A stretch of DNA of 60,327 nt from Treponemataceae bacterium (GTDB lineage Bacteria; Spirochaetota; Spirochaetia; Treponematales; Treponemataceae). The notes under the pieces are model-generated. The model was given only the letters and a program-made list of their open reading frames with translations, ran no database searches and was not told the origin of the DNA. Below are positions 1 to 8,881 of the stretch, one piece after another. How positions within the stretch are numbered: the stretch's first letter is position 1; each line of letters opens with the position of its first letter. Where the stretch lies: assembly GCA_024680915.1 (NCBI GenBank), contig JAILBN010000090.1:1-60327 (forward strand), given 5' to 3'. A program made the translations under genes and the position numbers.

Positions 1-211
1 CCTTCTCCACCGCCACCAGATCGTATTTTGTGCGCCTGGCGGGGTTCCCGCTTTCTTCCAGATAGACGACGGTATCCGGCAGGAGCAGTTCCTTGCAGCG
101 GCCTGTGTTTTTCACGTGGACTGTCTCCGGCTTGCCGTCAATCAGGACATGGGCTATGAATCTGTTGGGCCTGTCTATGAAGACCGCCTTTTTGATTTTA
201 CTGTAGCGCAT
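1..211 (-). CDS. sfsA: DNA/RNA nuclease SfsA-like protein, N-terminal part (cut by window edge)
   Basis: Only the first 70 codons are in the window; the gene runs off the left edge on the minus strand. Starting at the ATG at 211, the translation reads MRYSKIKKAVFIDRPNRFIA, followed by a VKNTGRCKELLLP stretch and ESGNPARRTKYDLV. This is the SfsA layout (N-R-F-x-A near the start, a [N/H]xNTGR segment, then NPxRKxKYxL). SfsA proteins were named for sugar fermentation stimulation and are now regarded as nucleases. The spacing of these motifs is right for the family, so I am fairly sure of the identity. Catalytic residues lie outside the window. It is divergent from the YjbR-type gene at 273. Confidence 0.8.
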   Translation of the reverse strand, partial: MRYSKIKKAVFIDRPNRFIAHVLIDGKPETVHVKNTGRCKELLLPDTVVYLEESGNPARRTKYDLVAVEK

Positions 212-260
212 GGAAGGATTATAGCATAAAAATACTCTTCTTTTTCCTTCCTTTCCTTTG

Positions 261-275
261 TATAATCTTCTTATG
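261..275 (+). promoter_or_regulatory. -10 box giving a leaderless start for the YjbR-type gene
   Basis: A perfect TATAAT (261-266) is followed by exactly six bases (cttctt) and the ATG at 273. There is no purine-rich Shine-Dalgarno in the pyrimidine-rich stretch upstream. Transcription from this box would begin at or within a base of the ATG. No good -35 is visible. Confidence 0.55.
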
Positions 276-917
276 GACTTCTCCCACTTTCTTAGAACCT
301 CACTTCCTCTTGAAGAGCGTCTTGTATCCTTCGGCTTTGAGAGGAAGTCTGACGGCTGGCACCTGGAAAAAAGGCTGGATAAAGACTTCTATGCGAGGAT
401 CCTCATCACAGAAGGAAAAATCTCAGTTGATGCGATTGAAGAGGAGACCGGGGAAAGGTATATCCTTCTTGATGTAAAGACAGCAAAGGGCAGCTTCGTG
501 GGCGGACTGAGGGAGAAGGTCAGCAGGCTTATGGAGCAGATCAGGGCAGAGTGCTTTGTCACCAATGACCTGACCGAGGCGTATATCAGCTGGATAAAAG
601 AAAGCTTGGGGATTGAGGGGGAGTTTCCCTGGGAAGATAATGATGCTGAGGTTTTCAGGTGTCCCAACGGCAAGTGGCTGGGGCTTATCATGTATATACC
701 CTTTCAGAAGCTGGGCATAGACAGTGAGGAAAAAGTCCATGTGGTGAATCTTAAGGCGGAGGATATCCCTTCTCTTGTGGACAAAAAATCAGTTTTCCCT
801 GCCTGGCATATGAACAAAAAGTACTGGATAACGGTGCTTTTGACCACAGTGACAGACTTTGAAAAGCTTAAGACTCTCACTCTGCGAAGTTACCAGCTGG
901 TTATGGATAAGAAGTAA
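273..917 (+). CDS. MmcQ/YjbR family protein with an extra N-terminal domain
   Basis: 214 residues. The C-terminal half is the CyaY-like fold of the MmcQ/YjbR family: a FRCPNGKWLGLIMYIPF beta-strand region at about 128-145, then the hallmark FPAWHMNKKYWITVLL (about 173-188) and a terminal SYQLVM helix. YjbR proteins are small (about 120 aa) DNA-binding proteins of unclear role. Here an additional region of about 90 residues precedes it, rich in charged residues and unassigned. I chose the ATG at 273 over an in-frame TTG at 258 because a TATAAT lies at 261-266, which places the TTG upstream of the likely transcription start. It is monocistronic, with a convergent GNAT gene downstream. Confidence 0.75.
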   Translation: MDFSHFLRTSLPLEERLVSFGFERKSDGWHLEKRLDKDFYARILITEGKISVDAIEEETGERYILLDVKTAKGSFVGGLREKVSRLMEQIRAECFVTNDLTEAYISWIKESLGIEGEFPWEDNDAEVFRCPNGKWLGLIMYIPFQKLGIDSEEKVHVVNLKAEDIPSLVDKKSVFPAWHMNKKYWITVLLTTVTDFEKLKTLTLRSYQLVMDKK

Positions 918-972
918 AGGCCTGGAACAGCTCGCAAGCGGCTTATAAGTCCCTTGCCCTAAAATTCCACTT

Positions 973-1461
973 TTACAGCTCTATGTAATGGGGAATTATA
1001 TCCTCATAATGGCCGTTTTTCAGCAGAAAGCCCTTGGGAATCCTGCCCAGCTGTGTGAAGCCCAGCTTTTTATAAAGCCTTAGGGCATAGGTGTTGGTGG
1101 CTACCACAGCGTTGAACTGCATGATCTTGAAGCCCAGCTCTTTTGCCTTTGCAAGACAATCCTTGACCAGCAGCTCCCCTATCTGCTGTCCTCTTTTATC
1201 CTTCCTTACGGCATAGCTAGCGTTGGCAATATGTCCGCAGCGGCCCAGGTTGTTGGGGTGGAGTATATATAATCCGACGGTTTCCCCCGTGTCGGAATCA
1301 AGGGCCAGTCCTGTGAAGGATTGAGATTTGAAAAACTCGTCTCCACCTTTTTCATCCAGTGCTTCCATCTGCGGAAAGGCCAGACCATCCTCCACCACAT
1401 CGTTCCAAATATCTATCGCTGCTTTCACATACTCATCAATGTATTTCTCAATTTTAAGCAT
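973..1461 (-). CDS. GNAT family N-acetyltransferase
   Basis: 162 residues, the normal size of a single GNAT domain. The acetyl-CoA binding motif A is visible as VRKDKRGQQIGELLV (about residues 85-99, the Q/RxxGxG/A loop being RGQQIG). Motif B follows with NTYALRLYKKLGFTQLGRIP, the usual end of the fold where an aromatic residue after the helix packs near the cofactor. The substrate cannot be told from sequence; relatives include phosphinothricin- and amino-acid-type acetyltransferases. The start ATG sits 5 nt after a TATAAA on the minus strand with no Shine-Dalgarno, so this may be another short-leader or leaderless gene. It converges on the YjbR-type gene. Confidence 0.85.
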   Translation of the reverse strand: MLKIEKYIDEYVKAAIDIWNDVVEDGLAFPQMEALDEKGGDEFFKSQSFTGLALDSDTGETVGLYILHPNNLGRCGHIANASYAVRKDKRGQQIGELLVKDCLAKAKELGFKIMQFNAVVATNTYALRLYKKLGFTQLGRIPKGFLLKNGHYEDIIPHYIEL

Positions 1462-1547
1462 ACTATTTTATATTCCCGCTCCGATCCATAGTTTACTGCC
1501 TCAGACTCCTGGGGTATTTTTCCTGGAGCTGCTTGTGACATTGCGAG

Positions 1548-1799
1548 TTACTTCTCTTCTTTTTCCTCTTTATGCTCTTCCTCGTATTTTCTGGAAGCCG
1601 ACTCTTCTTTTTCAGCCTCTTTCTTGTCCTTTATGTCTGCCACTCCGATAAAAATCGCCAGAATACCTATAAGCGCAGATAGAACAGGCGCGCAGCCTTT
1701 CAGGAACATTACGATCTCTTCTCCCCATCCTAGAAAACACGGAAGAGCTGCTGCAACCGTAAAGGCAATAAGAATCACACCCACTATCATAGATACCAT
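1548..1799 (-). CDS. small two-helix membrane protein with a charged C-terminal tail
   Basis: 83 residues. Two hydrophobic helices (about 2-20 and 34-55, the second APVLSALIGILAIFIGVAD) are followed by a tail of almost only K and E (KDKKEAEKEESASRKYEEEH). I start it at the ATG at 1799 because AGGAGG lies eight bases upstream; a longer in-frame reading from 1880 has no ribosome binding site. No family was recognised. The tail suggests a cytosolic coiled-coil or electrostatic contact, but that is a guess. It stands alone between the GNAT gene and the divergent aldo/keto reductase. Confidence 0.6.
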   Translation of the reverse strand: MVSMIVGVILIAFTVAAALPCFLGWGEEIVMFLKGCAPVLSALIGILAIFIGVADIKDKKEAEKEESASRKYEEEHKEEKEEK

Positions 1800-2002
1800 A
1801 CTTTTTTCCTCCTGAAGGTTTTTCAGCGGATTCTGCGAATCTGCATTCGTTTGTAACCACTGTATTTTAATATAATTCAAACTTAAAAACAGGGCAACCT
1901 TAAAATCGTTCCCAAGCAGATGGGGAAAAGCAATAATCCTTGCTTTTTATGGAGTTAGCCTTTGCTTATGTCTGTAATTGATATTTCTTTTTTCAGCTTA
2001 TG

Positions 2003-2020
2003 TGTTATAATCGTATTATG
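2003..2020 (+). promoter_or_regulatory. extended -10 with leaderless ATG, aldo/keto reductase gene
   Basis: TGTTATAAT (an extended -10, TGnTATAAT, 2003-2011) is followed by six bases and the ATG at 2018. No Shine-Dalgarno is present. Confidence 0.6.
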
Positions 2021-3184
2021 AATTACAGACATTTCCCAAAAATTGATGATTGCAAGATATCCGCTCTAGGTTTCGGATGTATGAGGTTTCCCCTTGTTCA
2101 GGGCACGAACGAGGTCGACAAGGAAAAGACCCGTCAGCTGATAAAGGCGGCTTTTAAAGAGGGCGTCAACTATTACGATACAGCCTGGCCCTATCACGGC
2201 GGAAAGAGTGAAGAAATAATCGGCAGTATTTTTGAGGAAGAGAAGCTTCGGGACAGCATCTACATAGCGGATAAATGTCCTGTCTGGGAGATTAAGCAGG
2301 AAGCAGATTTCGACAGAATCCTTGACGAGCAGCTGAGGCGGCTCAGGACGGATCATATAGATTTTTACCTTCTCCATGCCATGGGAGCTTCCCGCTGGGA
2401 GGAGATGAAGAAACTGAACGCTTTAAGTTTCTTGGAGCGTGCTAAAAAAGCAGGGAAGATCCGGCATATAGGCTTTTCCTTCCACGATTCTCTGGAAGTA
2501 TTCAAGAAGATGATAGATGAATACCAGGGATGGGAGTTCTGTCAGATTCAGTACAATTATCTGGATGACGACGGAGAGAAGCAGACCTCCAATCCTGGAA
2601 AGCAGGCCCTGGAGTATGCGGCAAAAAGGGAAATAGGCGTAATAGCCATGGAGCCTTTAAGGGGTGGTATGCTTGCCAATCCGCCTGTAGGAGTCCGGAA
2701 TATTTTTGCGGCGGCGGAGACCCCCAGGCTTCCTGCTGAATGGGGCCTGCGTTTTGTTCTTGAAAGCCAGGAGATTGTCACCGCCCTGTCCGGAATGAAC
2801 GATATGACCCAGGTGCTTGTGAACTGCGCGACGGCTTCCTCAGCCTTCCCCAATTCCCTGCCGCAGAAACAGCTGGCCGTGGTGAAAAAGGCCAAGGAGT
2901 GGTTCGAAAGCCGGGTAAGGGTTCCCTGTACCCACTGCAACTACTGTATGCCCTGTCCTCAGGGTGTAAGTATTCCCGATGTCTTCAGCGAGTATAACAA
3001 GGCTTCCATGAACGGGGCCTTTGAGGATGGCGTTACCAAGGTGGTCTCTTCAGGTTATCTCAAGCTTCTGAATAATGGGAAGGGTGCAGATAAGTGTGTC
3101 AAGTGCGGTCTTTGTGCAGCTAATTGTCCACAACATATAGATATACCAAGTGTATTGGAGGAGGCTGGAGAAAAACTGGCTTAA
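2018..3184 (+). CDS. aldo/keto reductase with C-terminal 4Fe-4S ferredoxin-like domain
   Basis: 388 residues. An N-terminal AKR barrel carries the usual catalytic set: D and Y in NYYDTAWPYHGGKSEE, K in ADKCPVWEIK and H in DFYLLHAMG. The C-terminal about 85 residues bind iron-sulphur clusters: CTHCNYCMPCPQGVSIPDVF and CVKCGLCAANCPQHIDIP. This two-domain architecture is widespread in anaerobes, where it couples NAD(P)H-type carbonyl chemistry to ferredoxin-level redox; the substrate is unknown. The ATG at 2018 is preferred over an upstream in-frame start at 2000 because the promoter's TATAAT overlaps the latter's codons. A second member of the same family is at 15592. Apparently monocistronic. 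Confidence 0.88.
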   Translation: MNYRHFPKIDDCKISALGFGCMRFPLVQGTNEVDKEKTRQLIKAAFKEGVNYYDTAWPYHGGKSEEIIGSIFEEEKLRDSIYIADKCPVWEIKQEADFDRILDEQLRRLRTDHIDFYLLHAMGASRWEEMKKLNALSFLERAKKAGKIRHIGFSFHDSLEVFKKMIDEYQGWEFCQIQYNYLDDDGEKQTSNPGKQALEYAAKREIGVIAMEPLRGGMLANPPVGVRNIFAAAETPRLPAEWGLRFVLESQEIVTALSGMNDMTQVLVNCATASSAFPNSLPQKQLAVVKKAKEWFESRVRVPCTHCNYCMPCPQGVSIPDVFSEYNKASMNGAFEDGVTKVVSSGYLKLLNNGKGADKCVKCGLCAANCPQHIDIPSVLEEAGEKLA

Positions 3185-3389
3185 TTTTCCTTTTTTTTTC
3201 AAATTAGCCCTATAAAACATATTGACAACAGGGGGCATTTTATTCCATTGTTCATGTTGCAGCTTTGAGGTTTTCTGACGATTTCTGCGGGGCCTGACAG
3301 GTATCGGCCACAGGGAAGGGCACATGGGTGCTGAGGATGAGCAGAATCCGGCTGATATTATGTTTTCATCAGGAGGAACATAAAAAACA

Positions 3390-4529
3390 TTGAAAGGAAG
3401 TACAGTTACTGTCAGCAACGTTTCAAAGGAGTTCGGAACTTTTCATGCGCTTGATAACGTTGATTTTACTATAAAGAAGGGGGAATTCTTCTCCCTTCTT
3501 GGCCCGTCCGGGTGCGGAAAGACAACTCTTCTCCGTATTATCGCAGGATTCGAATTCCCGGATTCTGGGACTGTTCTTTTTGATGACAAGGATATAACCC
3601 CCCTTTCTCCTGATAAAAGACCCTCTAACACAGTTTTCCAAAGCTATGCACTTTTTCCTCATCTTTCTGTTTATGAGAATGTTGCTTTTCCCCTTCGTCT
3701 TAAGAAGCTTGGAAAAGAGGAAATCGATGCTAAGGTGAAGGAGTATCTTCATCTTGTCCAGCTTGATACCCAGATGGAGAAAAAGCCCAACCAGCTTTCT
3801 GGTGGTCAGCGGCAAAGAGTGGCTATAGCCCGTGCCCTTATAAACGAGCCTTCTGTCCTTTTGTTGGACGAGCCTCTTTCTGCCTTGGACGCAAAGCTCC
3901 GTACCCAGCTTCTTGTAGACCTTGATGCGCTTCACGATAAAATAGGAATCACCTTCATCTACGTTACCCACGATCAGGCAGAGGCTCTCTCTGTCTCTGA
4001 CCGTATCGCGGTAATGAACCAGGGAGTGGTTCTTCAGGTGGGAACTCCTTTCGAGATTTACGAGAGTCCTGCTACTGAATTCGTGGCTAAGTTCATAGGC
4101 GAGACAAACCTTTTCGCCGCCAATGTGCAGGAGTGCAAGCTCTATACCCCTGAGGGCAGGGATCCTGAATATATGTGCAAGCTTGATATACCAGAGCTTC
4201 CGGCCCCTGTTCTTGTCACCGACTATGAGCAGACCAACCCAGGCCAGAAGGTCTGCGTGTCTATCCGCCCTGAGAAAATCCGTATATCTACCGAGGCGCC
4301 CCAGACGACCCGCAAGGATATAAATGTATTTGAAGGAATCGTAGAGGAGCCGGTCTACTCCGGTTTCCAGTCTAAGTTCTATGTAAAGCTTGAGAACGGA
4401 AGTATCATAAAGGTTTTCAAGCAGCATACGAACTATCTTGATGACGGTCCGGAAATCGCATGGAAAGACAAGGTGTTCGTCTCGTGGAGTGCGAATGACG
4501 GCTATATCGTCGAGGATATAGACAAATGA
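3390..4529 (+). CDS. potA: spermidine/putrescine ABC transporter, ATP-binding protein PotA
   Basis: 379 residues. Walker A GPSGCGKT (38-45), signature LSGGQ (136-140), Walker B VLLLDE (156-161) and the H-loop THDQ (H194) are all intact. The C-terminal part has the TOBE-type segment (CVSIRPEKIRIS) typical of PotA/MalK-like ATPases. It energises polyamine import with PotB, PotC and PotD. The start is a TTG at 3390, 13 nt after AGGAGG, which is long spacing; no better codon is in frame before the conserved beta-strand. It overlaps potB by 4 nt (ATGA), so the two are translationally coupled. The upstream 205 bp carry a TTGACA at about 3222 and a TGATATTAT-type extended -10 close to the gene. Confidence 0.93.
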   Translation: MKGSTVTVSNVSKEFGTFHALDNVDFTIKKGEFFSLLGPSGCGKTTLLRIIAGFEFPDSGTVLFDDKDITPLSPDKRPSNTVFQSYALFPHLSVYENVAFPLRLKKLGKEEIDAKVKEYLHLVQLDTQMEKKPNQLSGGQRQRVAIARALINEPSVLLLDEPLSALDAKLRTQLLVDLDALHDKIGITFIYVTHDQAEALSVSDRIAVMNQGVVLQVGTPFEIYESPATEFVAKFIGETNLFAANVQECKLYTPEGRDPEYMCKLDIPELPAPVLVTDYEQTNPGQKVCVSIRPEKIRISTEAPQTTRKDINVFEGIVEEPVYSGFQSKFYVKLENGSIIKVFKQHTNYLDDGPEIAWKDKVFVSWSANDGYIVEDIDK

Positions 4530-5425
4530 GCGCTTCCCCTGTCCACGAAAAAATAGAGAAAGAGAGAAAGCATCGTAAGAATCTTGGAATCACATACGCC
4601 TGGCCTATGGGTATATGGTTCACTGTTTTTTTCGTAGCTCCTCTTGTCATCATAACTTTATACAGCTTTCTTAAAAAAGGTCTGTATGGTGGCGTAGTAT
4701 GGGAATTCTCCCTGTCTGCCTATGCTCAGATGTTCAGTAAGTCATACGGAATCGTTTTCCTCAGGACCTTGTGGATATCCATCATCTCATCCCTTATTAC
4801 CATACTTATAGCACTGCCCTGCGGCTATGCCATCGCCAGGAGCAAGAAGCAGACCCTGCTTCTTATGCTCATCATAATTCCCTTCTGGACCAATTCCCTT
4901 ATCAGGATTTTCGCCTGTATGTCCATATTGGGAAACGATGGCCTTATAAACACTATGCTTATAAAGATAGGCCTCATCGATGATTATCTGCCTCTGCTAT
5001 ATAACCAGCGTGCGGTAATCCTCCTTTCCGTGTATATGTATCTTCCTTATGCCATACTGCCCATTTTCACCTCCATCGACCGTTTTGACTTCTCTCTTCT
5101 TGAAGCTTCCCGTGACCTTGGGGCCACAAAGTTCCAGTCAATGGTAAAGATACTCCTGCCCAGCATAAAAAGCGGTGTCGTGACGGCTCTCATATTTACT
5201 TTTATCCCGATTTTCGGGGCTTACACAGTTCCTCTTCTCGTGGGCGGAAAAGATTCCTACATGCTTGGAAACGTAATCGTGGATCAGGTCAACAAGACCC
5301 GCAACTGGCCTCTTGCCGCCGCCTTCTCCATGGTCATAACCCTCGTAAGTACAGCTGGTGTTCTTTGGATGATGAGCACATCAAAGAAAGATGCTGCGTT
5401 GAAAACAAGCAGCAAGAGGAAATAG
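4526..5425 (+). CDS. potB: spermidine/putrescine ABC transporter permease PotB
   Basis: 299 residues with six predicted membrane helices, the first at about 24-48. The EAA loop that docks on PotA is EASRDLGATKFQSMVKILLP (from about residue 193). Its order behind potA and before potC/potD is the standard operon order of polyamine importers. The start ATG overlaps the potA stop. The C-terminus is lysine-rich and cytoplasmic. Confidence 0.92.
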   Translation: MSASPVHEKIEKERKHRKNLGITYAWPMGIWFTVFFVAPLVIITLYSFLKKGLYGGVVWEFSLSAYAQMFSKSYGIVFLRTLWISIISSLITILIALPCGYAIARSKKQTLLLMLIIIPFWTNSLIRIFACMSILGNDGLINTMLIKIGLIDDYLPLLYNQRAVILLSVYMYLPYAILPIFTSIDRFDFSLLEASRDLGATKFQSMVKILLPSIKSGVVTALIFTFIPIFGAYTVPLLVGGKDSYMLGNVIVDQVNKTRNWPLAAAFSMVITLVSTAGVLWMMSTSKKDAALKTSSKRK

Positions 5426-5429
5426 CATA

Positions 5430-6308
5430 ATGAACAAAACACCATACCGCTGGCTTCTTAACAGGCTGCACAAAAAAACTCCCTTATCTGAGCCTGCAAA
5501 ACATGCAAAAAGGGCATTCCAGAAAAAGAAGCACCATTTCTCCTTATCTGTGACAGTGCTGGCAATAACGATTCTGTTTTTGTTCCTTCCTCTTTTCTAT
5601 ATAGTCTTCTTTTCCTTCAATGAGGGGAAGGGGAGCGAATTCACTGAATTCTCCTTGGTCTGGTACAAAAAGCTTTTCTGCGATTCCGATGATTTGTGGG
5701 AGGCTTTCTTGAACAGCATCATAGTGGCCCTGCTTTCTTCTGCGGTAGCCACCGTTCTTGGAACTTTGGCGGCCATAGGAATAAACTGGTATAAGTTCAA
5801 GGGGCGGATGTATATACAGACTATAAGCTTCCTGCCTATGGTCCTCCCCGAGGTGATAGTGGGTGTCTCCACCCTTATCTTCTTTTCCGGGGTACATGTA
5901 CCGCTGGGGCTTTTCACTATTTTTGCCGCCCACACGACATTCTGTCTTCCCTTTGTGTTCCTGCTGGTCTCTGCCCGTATTGAGGAGTTCGATTTCTCCA
6001 TAATCGAGGCGGCCCATGACCTGGGAGCCACTGACAGGCAGACCATGCTTAAGGTTATAATTCCTGCCATCCTTCCAGGTGTCCTCTCTGGTTTCATGAT
6101 GTCCGTCACCATGTCTCTTGAGGACTTCGTCATAACCTTCTTCGTATCTGGTCCAGGTTCTACGACCCTGCCCCTCTATGTCTATTCGATGATACGTTTC
6201 GGTGTGTCCCCTGTAATAAACGCATTGTCCTTTGTGGTGATTCTGGCCACTGTTCTTATAACTTTCTCTTTGCGGCGATTTCTTAAGGTTATTGCCGCAA
6301 GTAATTAA
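5430..6308 (+). CDS. potC: spermidine/putrescine ABC transporter permease PotC
   Basis: 292 residues. A basic cytoplasmic N-terminus of about 40 residues, longer than in the enterobacterial protein, is followed by six helices and the EAA loop EAAHDLGATDRQTMLKVIIP (from about 193). The start is four bases after the potB stop, so the genes are coupled. Together with PotB it forms the membrane channel. Confidence 0.92.
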   Translation: MNKTPYRWLLNRLHKKTPLSEPAKHAKRAFQKKKHHFSLSVTVLAITILFLFLPLFYIVFFSFNEGKGSEFTEFSLVWYKKLFCDSDDLWEAFLNSIIVALLSSAVATVLGTLAAIGINWYKFKGRMYIQTISFLPMVLPEVIVGVSTLIFFSGVHVPLGLFTIFAAHTTFCLPFVFLLVSARIEEFDFSIIEAAHDLGATDRQTMLKVIIPAILPGVLSGFMMSVTMSLEDFVITFFVSGPGSTTLPLYVYSMIRFGVSPVINALSFVVILATVLITFSLRRFLKVIAASN

Positions 6309-6329
6309 ATTCCAATGGAGGATATAAAC

Positions 6330-7370
6330 GTGAAAAACAAATTTTTCCTGGCTTCAATGATGCTTCTGGCAGTGCTGTTTATTTTTGCAGGCTGTAACAA
6401 ATCAGAGAAAAAAGAACTATATCTTTTTAACTGGACATATTATACACCGGACTCTGTCATAGAGCAGTTCAAAAATGAATTTGGTATAGATGTGCATGTG
6501 GACAATTTCGCTTCCAACGAGGAGATGTTCGCCAAGCTGAAGGCTGGAGCCTCCGGCTACGATGTAGTCTTCCCATCCCAGGATTACGTCTCCATCATGA
6601 TCGCCGAGGGAATGCTTAAAGAACTTGATCATACGAAGCTTCCTAATCTCAATAATATAAATCCCTTTGTACTCAGCAAAGCCACATACGATCCAGAGAT
6701 GAAATATTCCGTGCCTTATTACATGGGTATCGCAGGAATCGCCGTCAATAAGACTAAAGTCTCTGAATACGGAAAAAGCTGGAATATTTTTGGAAGGGAA
6801 GATCTCAAGAACAGAATGTGCATGATGGATGACCTGCGAGAGGTCATAGGAGATGCCCTTGTTTATCTTGGATATTCCGTTAACTCGACGAACGATGCCG
6901 AGCTTACCAAGGCAAAGAACCTTATTATCAATGATTGGAAGCCTAACCTTGTCACCTTCGATGCCGAGGGCTTCGGAAAAGCTTTTGCCCGCGGAGATTT
7001 CTGGGTAGTCCAGGGATATGAGGAAGTCGTTTTCAGCGAGATTGAGGAAGCCAAATGGGATACGGTAGATTTCTTCATTCCGGATGAGGGAGGTCCTATG
7101 TACCTTGACTCAATGTGCGTGCTTAAGGACAGCAAGAATTACGAGGCAGCCTTTCAGTTCATAAACTTCATCCACAGACCTGAGGTTTATGCTCAGTTCC
7201 TTGATTATTTCCGTTTCCCCAACAGCGTGAACAAAGAGGCTGACAAATACATGCAGAAAGAGCCTGCCTATAATGCCACAGATATGGAGAGGGGAGAGCT
7301 GAAATACGATCTGGGAGAAGATCTCGCAAAGTATAATGCTATCTGGCAGGATATCCGATTTACAGAGTAG
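6330..7370 (+). CDS. potD: polyamine-binding lipoprotein PotD
   Basis: 346 residues. I start it at the GTG at 6330 because GGAGG lies eight bases upstream. That gives a proper lipoprotein signal (MKNKFFLASMMLLAVLFIFAGC, shown here as n-region KNK and lipobox FAGC). The ATG at 6315 would add acidic residues before the signal and would lie over the ribosome binding site. The mature protein begins with the PotD signature LYLFNWTYYTPDSVIEQF and has ASGYDVVFPSQDYV and YYMGIAGIAVNKTKV. It is the periplasmic (in a spirochaete, inner-membrane anchored) receptor for spermidine/putrescine. Last gene of potABCD. Confidence 0.93.
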   Translation: MKNKFFLASMMLLAVLFIFAGCNKSEKKELYLFNWTYYTPDSVIEQFKNEFGIDVHVDNFASNEEMFAKLKAGASGYDVVFPSQDYVSIMIAEGMLKELDHTKLPNLNNINPFVLSKATYDPEMKYSVPYYMGIAGIAVNKTKVSEYGKSWNIFGREDLKNRMCMMDDLREVIGDALVYLGYSVNSTNDAELTKAKNLIINDWKPNLVTFDAEGFGKAFARGDFWVVQGYEEVVFSEIEEAKWDTVDFFIPDEGGPMYLDSMCVLKDSKNYEAAFQFINFIHRPEVYAQFLDYFRFPNSVNKEADKYMQKEPAYNATDMERGELKYDLGEDLAKYNAIWQDIRFTE

Positions 7371-7435
7371 AGTGTTTTCTGTGTTATCAAGGAGTGAACC
7401 TGCTGACCTGAAATATTCTTGAGAGGAGGAGTTAT

Positions 7436-8677
7436 ATGAAGACAGACAATAAAAAAATCATTTTTTTGATGCTGGTGTTGCTTCTTATGACTTCTTCCCT
7501 GCTTTTTTCGGAGCAGTTCCGCTTCAAATATAACAAGGGTGAGGAATACCGCATCCTTTCCACGGTTCACGAATCCGTATACTACAACGGAGTCTTCGAC
7601 CATTTCTCAGAGATAGTGAACCGTATCTCCGTTTCTGTTACCGATGAGAAAAACGGTATAGGAAGCCATGAGGCCGTCTTCATGACGACGGAGAATGCCA
7701 CTGAGGAGAAGCCTGATGACGGGACGACGATTTCCCATTCCGTGACAGGTACCTTTCAGTGGGGAGAAGAGTATCTTAGCGTTTTCGACCGTGACCAATA
7801 CGGCCTTTACACGATAGACGACATATATTTCATGCCCATCGTGCGTGATGTTCCTGTCTTTCCTGACTACGACCTGGAGCCTGGCGACTCCTGGGAGCAT
7901 GACGGTGAAGAGGTCCACGACATGCGCGTCAATTATGGTGTTCAAGAGCCCTTCCGTATTCCCTTCACCACGGAATATACCTATGAGGGTACGGTGGAAA
8001 AGGATGGCCTTACCCTTCATGTAATAACTGCCGATTATTCTCTTTTTTATGATGTCCCGGTGGCCCAGGATGCAAAGGGAACGGCTCCAGTCAAGGCTAT
8101 GGGCTACTCCTACCAGACAATCTACTGGGATAATGAGGCGGGTGCCATTCACTCCTATGAGGAGGATTTCCGCATAGTAATCGATACGAAAAACGGTGAC
8201 AAGATTGAGAATCGTGGTACTGCCAGCGCGGAATATGCGGAGAAGCCCCACTTCTCGAAGGAAGAGGCCTTGCAGGATATTCAGAAGCAGATAGAAGACC
8301 TTGAGGATACTGAAGTCACCATTGATGAGAAGGGAATTACTCTGAGACTTGAGAATATCCGTTTCCGGGCTGACTCTGCGGTGCTCCTTGAAAGCGAGAA
8401 AGAAAAGCTGGAGAAAATTTCCGAGATACTTAAAGCTTATTCTGGTAACGACCTGCTTATAAGCGGCTATACGGCCCGCGCTGGTACGGAGGAGTCATGT
8501 ATAGTGCTTTCCCAGGAAAGGGCTTCAGCCGTCGCAGATTTCCTTGTAGAGCTGGGGGTGAAGGATCCCCGCTACATATTCACCCAGGGCTTCGGCTCTG
8601 CATTCCCCATAGCGGACAATTCCACGGCAGAGGGCATGGCCCGGAACCGCCGCGTAGAAATCACCATAATGAACTAA
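7436..8677 (+). CDS. exported protein with C-terminal OmpA peptidoglycan-binding domain
   Basis: 413 residues. An N-terminal signal peptide (about 1-25, ending LLFSEQ) is followed by about 260 residues of beta-rich sequence with no recognised family. The last about 110 residues are an OmpA domain: FRADSAVLLESEKEKL, ISGYTARAGTEESCIVLSQERA, and the terminal MARNRRVEITI that forms part of the diaminopimelate/ornithine-binding site. Such proteins tie the outer membrane or periplasm to the cell wall. A good Shine-Dalgarno (GAGGAGG) precedes the ATG. It is 65 bp behind potD but with no shared logic, so it probably has its own expression. Confidence 0.85.
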   Translation: MKTDNKKIIFLMLVLLLMTSSLLFSEQFRFKYNKGEEYRILSTVHESVYYNGVFDHFSEIVNRISVSVTDEKNGIGSHEAVFMTTENATEEKPDDGTTISHSVTGTFQWGEEYLSVFDRDQYGLYTIDDIYFMPIVRDVPVFPDYDLEPGDSWEHDGEEVHDMRVNYGVQEPFRIPFTTEYTYEGTVEKDGLTLHVITADYSLFYDVPVAQDAKGTAPVKAMGYSYQTIYWDNEAGAIHSYEEDFRIVIDTKNGDKIENRGTASAEYAEKPHFSKEEALQDIQKQIEDLEDTEVTIDEKGITLRLENIRFRADSAVLLESEKEKLEKISEILKAYSGNDLLISGYTARAGTEESCIVLSQERASAVADFLVELGVKDPRYIFTQGFGSAFPIADNSTAEGMARNRRVEITIMN

Positions 8678-8821
8678 AAGGGGAGGGTTGCCCAAGGTCG
8701 GCACCCACTTTGATGCTTTTGTGCGGTTTCGTGCGCCTTGTGCGCATATGACCCAGACTTCAGCCACATGCTGGGGTTAAAACTTGTGCCACCGCCTTCT
8801 GCCACATGATTCCGCAAAAAA

Positions 8822-8873
8822 TTGACAATTCGTATTCCAGGGACAATATAGGTCCCTGTCTCTATGCTAAAAT
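8822..8873 (+). promoter_or_regulatory. two overlapping promoters with a perfect dyad upstream of rmuC
   Basis: TTGACA (8822-8827) is 17 bp from AATATA (8845-8850). A perfect 7-bp dyad, CAGGGAC (8838-8844) and GTCCCTG (8852-8858), surrounds that -10. A second box, TGCTAAAAT (8865-8873), lies 8 nt before the rmuC ATG. The dyad looks like an operator that would block the first promoter; the regulator is unknown. Confidence 0.5.
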
Positions 8874-8881
8874 CCCAAAAT

